A DNA stretch of 7,217 bases from Oscillospiraceae bacterium (GCA_003505905.1 DNXM01000211.1:5828-13044), one strand, 5' to 3'. Positions 1 to 6,937 are shown, counted from the stretch's first letter. A program made the numbers and translations. The notes: generated from the sequence alone by a model not told the origin.

Positions 1-1
1 C

Positions 2-895
2 AACTGCAAGGGCGTTATCGCATTCGGCGGCGGTTCTTCGATGGATTGCGCAAAAGCCGCCGCGGCTCGTGTTGCCGTGCCGAAAAAGAGCATTCCTCAA
101 ATGAGAGGTGTTCTCAAGGTCAGAGCCAAGCTTCCCATGCTTTATGCCATTCCCACCACAGCAGGCACCGGCTCCGAAACCACGATTGCCGCTGTCGTGG
201 TTAATCCCGAAACCCACGAAAAATATGCCATTAACGACATTTGCCTTCGTCCGAAGTATGCCATTCTTGACCCGGAGCTTACCGTCGGTCTTCCGCCCCA
301 CATTACTTCCACAACGGGCATGGATGCCTTGACTCATGCCGTTGAAGCGTTCATCGGTCAGAGCAATACACCGCAGACCAAGGAAGCGGCGGAAAAAGCC
401 GTTCCGATGATTTTTGCCAACCTTGAAACCTGCTACAATGAGCCGAAGAATATTGAAGCAAGGGGCAATATGCTCACCGCTTCTTTCTATGCGGGTATCG
501 CATTTACGCAGGCTTATGTCGGCTATGTTCATGCGATTGCGCATAACCTCGGCGGATTTTACAATGTGCCTCACGGTCTTGCCAACGCAATCATTCTTCC
601 CTATGTTTTGCGTTATTACGGCGACAGCATCTATGACCAATTGGCTTATCTTGCCGAAATCGCAGGTCTTGATGTGACCGGTAAATCCCGTGAAGAAAAG
701 GCAAAGCTGTTCATTGATGAAATTGATGCCATGAATCAGAGAATGAAGATTCCGAACGGCTTTGATTGCATCAAAGAGGAGGATATTCAGACTATTGCCG
801 AGCGTGCCATGCTCGAGGGCAATCCGCTCTATCCCGTTCCGAAGCTGATGGATGTGGAGCAGTGCAAGGAAATCATTCGCTCCATGATGCTTTAA
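2..895 (+). CDS. Iron-containing alcohol dehydrogenase (group III), 5'-truncated by window edge
   Basis: NAD(P)-dependent alcohol dehydrogenase that interconverts a small alcohol or diol and its aldehyde using a bound Fe2+ (or similar metal), in the cytoplasm. The open frame is already coding at base 2. The visible part is 297 residues, so about 90-100 N-terminal residues of a usual 380-400 residue protein lie outside. The first ATG at 41 is internal. Seen in the sequence: the nucleotide-binding GGGS turn (bases 26-37), PTTAGTGSE (about 152-178), GMDALTHAVEAF with metal ligands Asp (323-325) and His (335-337), and GYVHAIAHNLGGFYNVPHG with the remaining two His ligands 14 residues apart. These match the Asp/His/His/His set known from FucO. 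All catalytic features present look intact. The gene converges on the operon to its right and shares a terminator region with it. The substrate cannot be told: lactaldehyde reductase, propanediol or butanol dehydrogenase are all possible. Confidence 0.93.
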   Translation, partial: NCKGVIAFGGGSSMDCAKAAAARVAVPKKSIPQMRGVLKVRAKLPMLYAIPTTAGTGSETTIAAVVVNPETHEKYAINDICLRPKYAILDPELTVGLPPHITSTTGMDALTHAVEAFIGQSNTPQTKEAAEKAVPMIFANLETCYNEPKNIEARGNMLTASFYAGIAFTQAYVGYVHAIAHNLGGFYNVPHGLANAIILPYVLRYYGDSIYDQLAYLAEIAGLDVTGKSREEKAKLFIDEIDAMNQRMKIPNGFDCIKEEDIQTIAERAMLEGNPLYPVPKLMDVEQCKEIIRSMML

Positions 896-926
896 TCGGC
901 ATCGCTTTGCGAAGAACAAAAACAAC

Positions 927-974
927 AAAGGTGCTTGTGCCGGGAGAAAATCTCCTTCACACAAGCACCTTTTT
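927..974. terminator. Bidirectional Rho-independent terminator between convergent genes
   Basis: A perfect 13-bp inverted repeat (aaaggtgcttgtg at 927-939 and cacaagcaccttt at 960-972) encloses a smaller inner stem (ggaga 943-947, tctcc 951-955). On the + strand the stem runs into ttttt at 970-974, then gtattgtttt. On the - strand it is followed by tttgttgtttttgttctt. The site lies 31 nt after the alcohol dehydrogenase stop and 19 nt after the phosphoesterase stop, so it can end both convergent transcripts. The structure is seen directly; termination in both directions is inferred. Confidence 0.88.
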
Positions 975-991
975 GTATTGTTTTGATTGCT

Positions 992-1975
992 TTATTTCAA
1001 CGCAACGGAAATGTGAGCGTTGGCAATATTCTTCGGCACATTTCTGCCTTGTCCGAACAGCCTTGCGTGAAATTCAACCCGGTCACGGAACACATGAACC
1101 ACATACCCTTGCGAATCTTCACCGTATGAGCCGTGATTGCCGGCACCGACCGTCGGCACGGACAGACACTTGTAGGCACCGTAATCCTCAAAGCTGTTTT
1201 CGCAAACGCCTTGGTGTAAATGACCCGTGAGAAAAAAGACATTTTTGTGCTTGTTAAACACAGCACGCAGAGCGTCACTTTGATTGCCGACCGAGCCGCG
1301 GCGGTTGTCGTGGCTCTGCCACACTTGGGGCAGACCGTGGGTCTTTTTGAGCGGTTGATGGTTCAAAACGAAGGCGATTTTTCCTTGCGCTTCGGTTTGA
1401 CTCAGTTCGCTGTCAAGCCAGTTAAGCTGTTTTTTGCTCAGGTAAGCGCCCTCAAAGGAGCCGGTGTCCGCACCCATTACAAGGAAGCGGCACGCATCAA
1501 AATCACAGGCGTACCAATATTTTCCGTCCTGCGGCGGAAGTCCGTTTTGAACGGATTGCACAAAGGTACGAAACCGTTTTTGCTGTTTTTGAAACGGGCG
1601 CAGGCGGATATCGTGATTGCCGGTGGTTAAGATGAAGTGACCGATTTTGTCGGATAGTTCGTTCAGAATTTTTGCCACCATGCGGTATTCGCACTTCATG
1701 CCGTTTTCGGTCAAATCACCGACCATGACCAGCGCATCCAATTCCTTTTGCATGGAGCAAAAATCACAGCAGGCGGCATAAAAGCAGCTTTCCCGAGCGA
1801 ACATATAGTTCGACACCTGCGGGTCGCCGAAAACAGCGAAGGAAAACAAGCTGCCGCTCGGCTTTTCGATTGGTTCATCTACGGCAGGCAGGGGAATGCG
1901 TCCGTTGTTTTTTCGGCGTTCTAATTCCGAACACATCTTTCGGAAACAAAAATCGGAAGGACTGAATTTTTTCAT
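992..1975 (-). CDS. Calcineurin-like metallophosphoesterase, 327 aa
   Basis: Predicted metal-dependent phosphohydrolase (phosphomonoesterase or phosphodiesterase) with a two-metal active site. The family motifs occur in the right order: FGDPQ (Asp51, Gln53), VGDLTENG (Asp87), TTGNHD (Asn120-His121-Asp122), NHQPL (His206) and TGHLHQG (His252, His254). The first motif is D-x-Q instead of the more common D-x-H; other calcineurin-like proteins such as CPPED1 also carry Gln there, so activity is not excluded. There is no signal peptide or membrane segment, so it should be cytoplasmic. The start chosen is the ATG at 1975, whose ATGA overlaps the TGA of the upstream transporter. No good Shine-Dalgarno sequence precedes it, so translational coupling is likely. 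It is the last gene of the operon and is followed by the terminator. Its substrate is unknown; a sugar phosphate, a phosphodiester or a nucleotide are all possible. Confidence 0.9.
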   Translation of the reverse strand: MKKFSPSDFCFRKMCSELERRKNNGRIPLPAVDEPIEKPSGSLFSFAVFGDPQVSNYMFARESCFYAACCDFCSMQKELDALVMVGDLTENGMKCEYRMVAKILNELSDKIGHFILTTGNHDIRLRPFQKQQKRFRTFVQSVQNGLPPQDGKYWYACDFDACRFLVMGADTGSFEGAYLSKKQLNWLDSELSQTEAQGKIAFVLNHQPLKKTHGLPQVWQSHDNRRGSVGNQSDALRAVFNKHKNVFFLTGHLHQGVCENSFEDYGAYKCLSVPTVGAGNHGSYGEDSQGYVVHVFRDRVEFHARLFGQGRNVPKNIANAHISVALK

Positions 1976-3522
1976 GCTTCAACCGTTTCTTTTTTCTGCT
2001 TGCGCTTTTCAATCTCGGCGAGCATACGGTCGTATTCCGCTTCGTCAATCTTGTTCTTTTTTGCGGAAATGATGTAAGCCGCAACAATCAGCACAATCGG
2101 AATAATTGCCATGCAAAGTGCCAGACGCAGGGACATTCCGTCGGGTGCGGAGTTGAGCACTTTGGTAATTTCAGCCAGCTTGTCAGCTTCGATTTTATCT
2201 AACACAGCGTCCAAGTTTGCTTGATTCAGCTTTCTTGCCGCACTGGAAGCCACATTGGCCTTTTGCTCCAAGTCGGAAATTTGATTGGTGATGCCGGTCA
2301 TACCGATAACAAGGTAAACAACCGTAACAATCACCTGCTGAAGTGCGCTTGACATCTTGGACATAAACGGACGCAGAGAAAAAATTAAAGCTTCTTCACG
2401 CTCACCCGTTTTGTATTCGTTGTATTCAATGGTGTTGGTGAAAATGACCATGACCACCATCGTGAACCAGTTTTGACCGAAGCCGGTCACCAATGCCGCA
2501 CCGCAAAGGAAGCCCAAGCGGATGGAATCCGGGATAACCGTGCCGCCCAAAATGAAGCCGATATAGCCGATAACGGCAACAATGAGCGAAATGCCGAGTG
2601 CTTTTTTACGGCAGAACTTTCTGCACAGAACGGGGAAAACCATCAGCAGCAGTCCGGCGGCGCCGGCAAAGAAGGCGGTGAACATGGTCACATAGGTGCC
2701 GTTGTAGCCGAACTTCAAGTAGATGTAGTAAGCGGCAAAGGCGGTGAGCATGGCACCGCTCAATTGAGCGAGCAAGGTGAGCAGGGAAGCCCACAAAAGC
2801 TGGTCGTTGTGAATGATGACGCTGAACATTTCTTTTAAGCCGTGTTTTTCTTCCTTTTCGGCTTTGGCATTGCGGTTTTCTTTTACACCGACACAGCAAA
2901 GACCCTGACACAGGATGAACATACCCACGCAAATGACGGAAACGACAGCGTATGCGGTGATGGAGTTGCCGCCGATTGCATATTTGCCTGCGGTGAGCAT
3001 CGGCACAAGCCCGACGGTGGCAAGACTTCCCAAACCGCTGAAAAGGTTGGCGAGTGCAACGATTTTATCACGGCGGTCGGGCTTGCTTGTCAACGAGGGC
3101 ATCATGGACCAATAACCGATATCGTTCATGGTGAAGGTGATGTCCCACAGCAGATAGAGAGCCACAAACAGATAGATAAAGCTCCAGCCCTCTAAGCGGT
3201 TGGCAAACATGGCAACAATGGTTACGCCGTTTGTCAAGGCACCAATGAGAATCCATGGCTTGAATTTTCCGAAACGAGTGCGTGTGTTCTCAACAATTCC
3301 GCCCATAATCGGGTCGTTTAAGCCGTCCCAAACACGGCAGATGATGAGAATGGTGCTGATAACGGCGAACTGTTCGTTGGTGACGGAGCGAGTGAACAGC
3401 ACATAGGTCAAAAGAAAGTTTGAAAACAGTGAGTAACACATATCACGACCAATGCCGCCGATGCTGAAAATCCATTTGTTTCGATTGAAATAATCGTCTA
3501 TGGTTTTGCGGGGCTTGCTCAT
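1972..3522 (-). CDS. GPH-family (MelB-like) cation:sugar symporter, 516 aa
   Basis: Inner-membrane secondary transporter of the glycoside-pentoside-hexuronide:cation symporter family (major facilitator fold), expected to import a sugar or glycoside with Na+ or H+. About twelve hydrophobic segments are visible. Family signatures include RVWDGLNDPIMGG (63-75), RFGKFKPWILIG (83-94) and EYNEYKTGEREE. By my alignment from memory, the residues that bind cation and sugar in MelB are kept: Asp27, Asp66, Asp70, Asp134 and Lys389. A hydrophilic, charged insert of about 40 residues (417-459) separates the last two membrane segments, and the C-terminus is a long charged tail (488-516). The start at 3522 has an aaggga-type ribosome binding site about 10 nt upstream, inside the 18-nt gap after the small gene. 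It ends in a 4-nt overlap with the phosphoesterase. Substrate is not deducible from sequence; the neighbours suggest a glycoside, uronide or ketose-containing sugar. Confidence 0.93.
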   Translation of the reverse strand: MSKPRKTIDDYFNRNKWIFSIGGIGRDMCYSLFSNFLLTYVLFTRSVTNEQFAVISTILIICRVWDGLNDPIMGGIVENTRTRFGKFKPWILIGALTNGVTIVAMFANRLEGWSFIYLFVALYLLWDITFTMNDIGYWSMMPSLTSKPDRRDKIVALANLFSGLGSLATVGLVPMLTAGKYAIGGNSITAYAVVSVICVGMFILCQGLCCVGVKENRNAKAEKEEKHGLKEMFSVIIHNDQLLWASLLTLLAQLSGAMLTAFAAYYIYLKFGYNGTYVTMFTAFFAGAAGLLLMVFPVLCRKFCRKKALGISLIVAVIGYIGFILGGTVIPDSIRLGFLCGAALVTGFGQNWFTMVVMVIFTNTIEYNEYKTGEREEALIFSLRPFMSKMSSALQQVIVTVVYLVIGMTGITNQISDLEQKANVASSAARKLNQANLDAVLDKIEADKLAEITKVLNSAPDGMSLRLALCMAIIPIVLIVAAYIISAKKNKIDEAEYDRMLAEIEKRKQKKETVEA

Positions 3523-3540
3523 ATTGAAATCATCCCTTGC

Positions 3541-3693
3541 TTATTTTTGTTCTTCATCGGTAATGGTAATTTCCGCTTCCTGCAACACCTTTCCGCTTTC
3601 ATCAACGGTTTGAATGACACAGAGCACGGCATCACCTGCGTTACAGGGCTTGCCCTTTTTATCAAAGTAAAGATAGCGTTTTTCGGTTGCCAT
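3541..3693 (-). CDS. Small hypothetical protein, 50 aa, inside the sugar operon
   Basis: An ATG at 3693-3691 opens a 50-codon frame ending in TAA at 3543-3541. The protein begins MATEKRYLYFDKKGKP, continues with an alternating hydrophobic pattern (AVLCVIQTVDESGKVLQEAEIT) and ends in acidic DEEQK. This pattern suggests two or three beta strands, perhaps a small Ig-like or beta-hairpin piece. It begins 4 nt after the stop of the propeller protein, whose last codons supply an agagg ribosome binding site, and it ends 18 nt before the transporter. It therefore fills almost the entire gap between two operon genes, with matching orientation and codon use. I do not recognise a family and propose no function. 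A frameshifted tail of the upstream protein is unlikely, because a TGA closes this frame just upstream of the ATG and the upstream protein has a natural-looking end. Confidence 0.75.
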   Translation of the reverse strand: MATEKRYLYFDKKGKPCNAGDAVLCVIQTVDESGKVLQEAEITITDEEQK

Positions 3694-3697
3694 GCGG

Positions 3698-5914
3698 TTA
3701 TGCCTCTTCAATCAAGCCGTGGTAACGGGCGAACCAGTACGGATGTGTGAAGCTCGTGCAGGTGGTCATTTCCATGCCCTTGTCGTTGCCCGTGCCGGGG
3801 AACATGGTGAAAGCAGTCGGGTCATCGGACTTGCAGAACAGTTCTTCCGCCTTGCCTTTGATTCCGCTGTCGCAGATGAAGCGGTTGGAATCGAAGCTGA
3901 GCAATCGGCGGGAGTGCGGCTCGAGCGGAGTGGTTAACTGCGGAATCATGCCAAGCTCGGTCGGGAAAAGATCCCATTCCAAATCACTGCGGTGGCTGTT
4001 GTAAAGCGTCCACATAACGGGATCCAGCGGGTAATCGACCAGCTCGTCAATGCAGTTGTCAATGTCAAAGCGTTCGCCCGTTGCCTGACCGTAAACAAAG
4101 TTGAAGAATGCGTTGCGTTCAATGCGCTCATCGTTCCAATGGTCACTTAAACCGATGGCGAACACCGAACGAAGAATCGGGTCATCTGTATAACGCATGA
4201 GCATGGTGATCATGAGAAAATCGTGGTTATCGTCGATGTGGCAAAGGTGACCGTCGGGGATTTTGTAGCGCATAAGGTTCATGGCGAAATGCTTGTCGGA
4301 AGCAAGTGTTCGGAACAGCTTCTCATATTTTTCATCGCCTGTGATGTGCGATGCCATTTTGAGGAAAGCGAGAATTTGAAGTGAGTTTGTTCCCTTTTCA
4401 AAAATCCACTTGTGGTCGTTGTTCAAAATGTCGGGGTCCCAGTTTGCCCAGGTGGTCGGGATGCCGTCGGTGTCAATCAAGCGGAATTTGTGGTCGAGAA
4501 TGTGGGTCATAATTTTGGTCACAACATCCCGAATCAGTTTCTTTTCCTCTTCGTCTGCAACCAAATCGTAGTAGTTGGCATAGGCGTAGAAGTGACCGAC
4601 AATTTCGTCCGAGGAGGTTTCTCCGAGCCATTCGATTTTCGTGCCGTCCTTGTCGGTGGTGTAGTGCCATTCTTCTCGGTTTCCTGTGCCGTAGGTGCGC
4701 TCATCGGGGTAACGGATGGCACGAGCAGGGAATCCCTCAATGCCCGTGACCTCGACCAAACGAATCATGGCAAGCAAACTGCGCTTTGCCTGTGCACGCA
4801 GTTCCTCATTTTTCGTGCAGGCATATTCGTAGCACATCGCACCCAAATAAACACCTGTCCAATGTCCGTCATTGTCGGTGTTGTCAATAAAGCCCTCATC
4901 CAACGAAACGACACCCTCATGGTCAAGGTAACGGGTGAGCGCCCAACCATCCTTGCGGATGTTGTAGGTTTCCGTCAAACGGCGCAGCTCGATCGCTTTT
5001 TCTTCCAGGGACATCAGCTTGCTTTCAAATACGCTGATGCCGTCTATGGTAGCCACACAAAATTGACCGTTTTTACCTAAAACAACGGCGGTTGCGTGCA
5101 TATTGGGCAGCCAACGCTTGTAGCCGTAATAGCTCAGCTGACCGTTGTGCAGATGAATCAAGCCCGTTGTGGTGGAAAAATAGCGGTCTCCGTTTTCGGC
5201 AACAGCCATGCCGGTGATGTGAGCGTTCGGCAGAGCCTTGACGGTGTCGTGATTGAGCCAAAGACCCTTGTTGTCGTACACGCAAACGCCCTTGTCGGTG
5301 CCGACCCAAACATTGCCGACGCTGTCGATATCAACGCAGGTGACACAGTCGCTGATTAAGCCGGACATTTCGCTTGTCAGCTCCGACCAATGCCAGCGCT
5401 TGCCTGCCAAGGCGTTTAAGCCGCAGGTGTCAGAGCCGACATAAACGGTGTTGTTTTTGCTTACGGCAATGCAGGTGCCTTTGCCGGCCACACCGATTTT
5501 CATGTCAAAATCCGCCGCACCCTCGGGCAAACGGTAAAGCACGGATTCGGTCAGCACCCAAGTGGTGTTGTCGCCGTCTTTTTTGATGTCAACCAAGTTG
5601 GAGGTAAAGCTCCGCTCGGACACAACTTTTTTGCCATTGTATTCCAAAAGAGTTTTTTCCACGCCGATATAAAGCCCTTTGTCCGATACGGCGAGCATGG
5701 AGATTTTCGGGTTCTTGATGCCGAGGTTGACGGCGGTGAATTTGCCGTTTTCCAAAACGGAAAGACCCTTGTCGGTGCCGACATACAGCTTTCCGTTTTT
5801 ATCAAAGCAAAGGGAGGTTGCCACATTTGACGGCAAGCCGTTTGAGGTGCTGTAGACGGTACGGGTCAGCTGTTGAAACTTGCCGATACGGTAGGTGTTG
5901 TTTCTGGTGTTCAT
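3698..5914 (-). CDS. Propeller / six-hairpin fusion protein, putative intracellular carbohydrate-active enzyme, 738 aa
   Basis: Two parts are visible. Residues about 20-300 hold seven degenerate repeats of roughly 30-50 residues of the two-component-regulator-propeller type, starting near 26, 67, 103, 144, 185, 227 and 268; the clearest are GLPSNVATSLCFDKNGKLYV and GNVWVGTDKGVCVYDN. They predict a seven-bladed beta-propeller. Residues about 316-738 form an alpha-rich domain with repeated aromatic helix segments (DNTDNDGHWTGVYLGAMCYE 344-363, WLGETSSDEIVGHFYAYANY, GIPTTWANWDPD, RNAFFNFVYGQATGE, final YWFARYHGLIEEA). This resembles (alpha/alpha)6 six-hairpin glycosidases and related lyases. Asp347, Asp349, Glu431 and Asp436 are candidate acidic active-site residues, by inference only. 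There is no signal peptide, transmembrane segment or kinase domain, so it is not a typical hybrid sensor and should be cytoplasmic. The ATG at 5914 has an aggag site 6-7 nt upstream. Likely role: binding and cleaving or modifying the sugar imported by the downstream transporter. The reaction is unknown. Confidence 0.85.
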   Translation of the reverse strand: MNTRNNTYRIGKFQQLTRTVYSTSNGLPSNVATSLCFDKNGKLYVGTDKGLSVLENGKFTAVNLGIKNPKISMLAVSDKGLYIGVEKTLLEYNGKKVVSERSFTSNLVDIKKDGDNTTWVLTESVLYRLPEGAADFDMKIGVAGKGTCIAVSKNNTVYVGSDTCGLNALAGKRWHWSELTSEMSGLISDCVTCVDIDSVGNVWVGTDKGVCVYDNKGLWLNHDTVKALPNAHITGMAVAENGDRYFSTTTGLIHLHNGQLSYYGYKRWLPNMHATAVVLGKNGQFCVATIDGISVFESKLMSLEEKAIELRRLTETYNIRKDGWALTRYLDHEGVVSLDEGFIDNTDNDGHWTGVYLGAMCYEYACTKNEELRAQAKRSLLAMIRLVEVTGIEGFPARAIRYPDERTYGTGNREEWHYTTDKDGTKIEWLGETSSDEIVGHFYAYANYYDLVADEEEKKLIRDVVTKIMTHILDHKFRLIDTDGIPTTWANWDPDILNNDHKWIFEKGTNSLQILAFLKMASHITGDEKYEKLFRTLASDKHFAMNLMRYKIPDGHLCHIDDNHDFLMITMLMRYTDDPILRSVFAIGLSDHWNDERIERNAFFNFVYGQATGERFDIDNCIDELVDYPLDPVMWTLYNSHRSDLEWDLFPTELGMIPQLTTPLEPHSRRLLSFDSNRFICDSGIKGKAEELFCKSDDPTAFTMFPGTGNDKGMEMTTCTSFTHPYWFARYHGLIEEA

Positions 5915-5939
5915 GTTGTTCTCCTATGTAAAAGTATTT

Positions 5940-6809
5940 TTAGCCCCAAAGCTCACGCAGGAAACGGACGGACTCAGCCGCATCCCAATCTAAATCGGCA
6001 TCGGTCGCACCGTGCGACAAATCACGCCAAATGGAAATATCCTTGCCGACCTGACCGCCGGGGCGCACAAACGGCTCCATGACAACCGTGCCGTCGTAAC
6101 CGATTTCGTGCAAGGCATCGCCGATTTCTTTCCACGGCATTCTGCCCCGGGCATAGGGCGGTCTGCGGTTGCCTTCACCGACATGGAAATGACCGAGCTT
6201 TCCGCCTGCCTTTTTCACCGCATCGGTGAACGAATCCTCTTCAATGTTCATGTGGAATGTGTCGAGCATGACATGAACATTCTTTTTGTCTACGGCACTG
6301 ACATAGTTTAAGCACTCGTCACAGTCGTTAATCAGATAGCCCTCGAAACGGTTGAGTGCTTCCATGTTCAGTTCAATGCCGCGGTCTGCCGCCAAATCCG
6401 CCAAGCGGCGCATTCCTGCCACGCTTCTCTCAAAGTCGCCGGGCTTGTCAAAGCCTGCCTTGAAGTTCACCGGCCAATAGGAGTAGAGCGCACCGCCGAT
6501 GGAACCGATACCCGCAATTTCCATTTTGCGGAACACATCGGCATAGAAGGCGAGAGCATCCTCGACTGCCTGTTTGTCGGCGGAAGCCAAATTGTGCTCG
6601 GGTCTCGGACCGTATCCACCGGTGAGCATAATGCCCTCTGCTTCGGATACCTTCCGCAGCTCGTGGAAAAACTTGTCATCCACCTTGTGAAAATCACCGC
6701 AAGGCACTTCGAGAATATCAAAGCCCAGTTTCTTTACTTTGGGAATGTAGGGCAGACAATCGCCGCCCCATTCTTTTTCCCAGTATGCGTAATAAATGCC
6801 GTATTTCAT
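5940..6809 (-). CDS. D-psicose (D-allulose)/D-tagatose 3-epimerase family protein, 289 aa
   Basis: Sugar epimerase with a xylose-isomerase-like TIM barrel. The family inverts C3 of free ketohexoses such as D-fructose/D-psicose or D-tagatose/D-sorbose, using a Mn2+ or Co2+ ion. The N-terminus MKYGIYYAYW, IGGALYSYWP, LNRFEGYLIN, VMLDTFHMNIEEDS and VVMEPFVRPGG closely resemble the C. cellulolyticum D-psicose 3-epimerase as I remember it. The metal ligands correspond to Glu150, Asp183, His209 and Glu245. The residues binding substrate oxygens (Glu156, His186, Arg215) and the stacking residues Tyr6 and Trp112 are also kept. Length is as usual for the family. It is first in the operon, has a strong ggagg site 5 nt before the ATG at 6809, and is 25 nt upstream of the propeller protein. 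Family and active site are well supported. The physiological sugar is not; L-ribulose, L-xylulose or a modified ketose are alternatives. Confidence 0.9.
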   Translation of the reverse strand: MKYGIYYAYWEKEWGGDCLPYIPKVKKLGFDILEVPCGDFHKVDDKFFHELRKVSEAEGIMLTGGYGPRPEHNLASADKQAVEDALAFYADVFRKMEIAGIGSIGGALYSYWPVNFKAGFDKPGDFERSVAGMRRLADLAADRGIELNMEALNRFEGYLINDCDECLNYVSAVDKKNVHVMLDTFHMNIEEDSFTDAVKKAGGKLGHFHVGEGNRRPPYARGRMPWKEIGDALHEIGYDGTVVMEPFVRPGGQVGKDISIWRDLSHGATDADLDWDAAESVRFLRELWG

Positions 6810-6828
6810 GTTAACCTCCGTTGCTTAT

Positions 6829-6844
6829 TTTAATTGTAATTAAA
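6829..6844. repeat. AT-rich dyad at the predicted start site of the operon
   Basis: An inverted repeat tttaatt-gt-aattaaa, with 7-nt arms, lies across the predicted transcription start of the leftward operon and just upstream of the epimerase ribosome binding site. A repressor bound here could block the promoter. AT-rich palindromes arise easily by chance in such DNA, so its role as an operator is only a suggestion. Confidence 0.35.
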
Positions 6845-6876
6845 CCCATTATATAGTATCTTTTTCATCTTGGCAA
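6841..6876 (-). promoter_or_regulatory. Sigma-A promoter of the leftward sugar operon
   Basis: On the - strand, TTGCCA (6876-6871, one mismatch to TTGACA) is followed by a 17-nt spacer and a perfect TATAAT (6853-6848). The predicted start is near 6841, giving a leader of about 32 nt before the epimerase ATG. Position, orientation and spacing all fit a housekeeping promoter for the five-gene operon. The -35 overlaps a short dyad, caac-c-gttg (6874-6882). Confidence 0.85.
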
Positions 6877-6900
6877 CCGTTGAAAAATTATTTCATGCTC

Positions 6901-6937
6901 GGAATGCGAAAAAAGTAGTTTTTTCGGTTGACATTCC
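6901..6937. repeat. Nested dyad between the divergent promoters (candidate operator)
   Basis: A perfect 8-bp inverted repeat, cgaaaaaa (6907-6914) and ttttttcg (6919-6926) around gtag, is flanked by a second inverted pair, ggaatg (6901-6906) and cattcc (6932-6937). Only five bases (gttga) interrupt the right side. The right arms overlap the -35 of the rightward symporter promoter. It lies upstream of the leftward promoter. No gene ends here, so a terminator is unlikely and a regulator binding site is the better reading, though unproven. Confidence 0.45.

Noticed and set aside
766..1230. Open frame of 154 codons on the + strand
   Set aside because: It runs out of frame through the end of the alcohol dehydrogenase, across the terminator and into the antisense of the phosphoesterase; the product resembles no protein I recognise.
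1220..1630. Open frame of 136 codons on the + strand
   Set aside because: Antisense to the metallophosphoesterase, whose motifs are all intact on the other strand.
2473..2838. Open frame of 121 codons on the + strand
   Set aside because: Antisense to the GPH symporter; its Gln/Ala/Gly/Glu-rich sequence is the shadow of membrane-helix codons.
3691..3700. Possible frameshift joining the 738-aa protein to the 50-aa frame
   Set aside because: The small frame is closed by a TGA shortly upstream of its ATG, there is no slippery run at the junction, and it has its own ribosome binding site and start.
4412..5080. Open frame of 222 codons on the + strand
   Set aside because: It lies wholly antisense to the well-supported propeller/six-hairpin gene, has no ribosome binding site that I can see, and its composition looks like a reverse-complement shadow.
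6871..6884. Catabolite-responsive (cre) site around tggcaaccgttgaa
   Set aside because: It has a central CG-like core but misses several fixed positions of the cre consensus, so I do not call it.
6907..6926. Hairpin cgaaaaaa/ttttttcg as a Rho-independent terminator
   Set aside because: The stem is almost entirely A-T, there is no terminal U-tract beyond the stem, and no gene ends near it on either strand.
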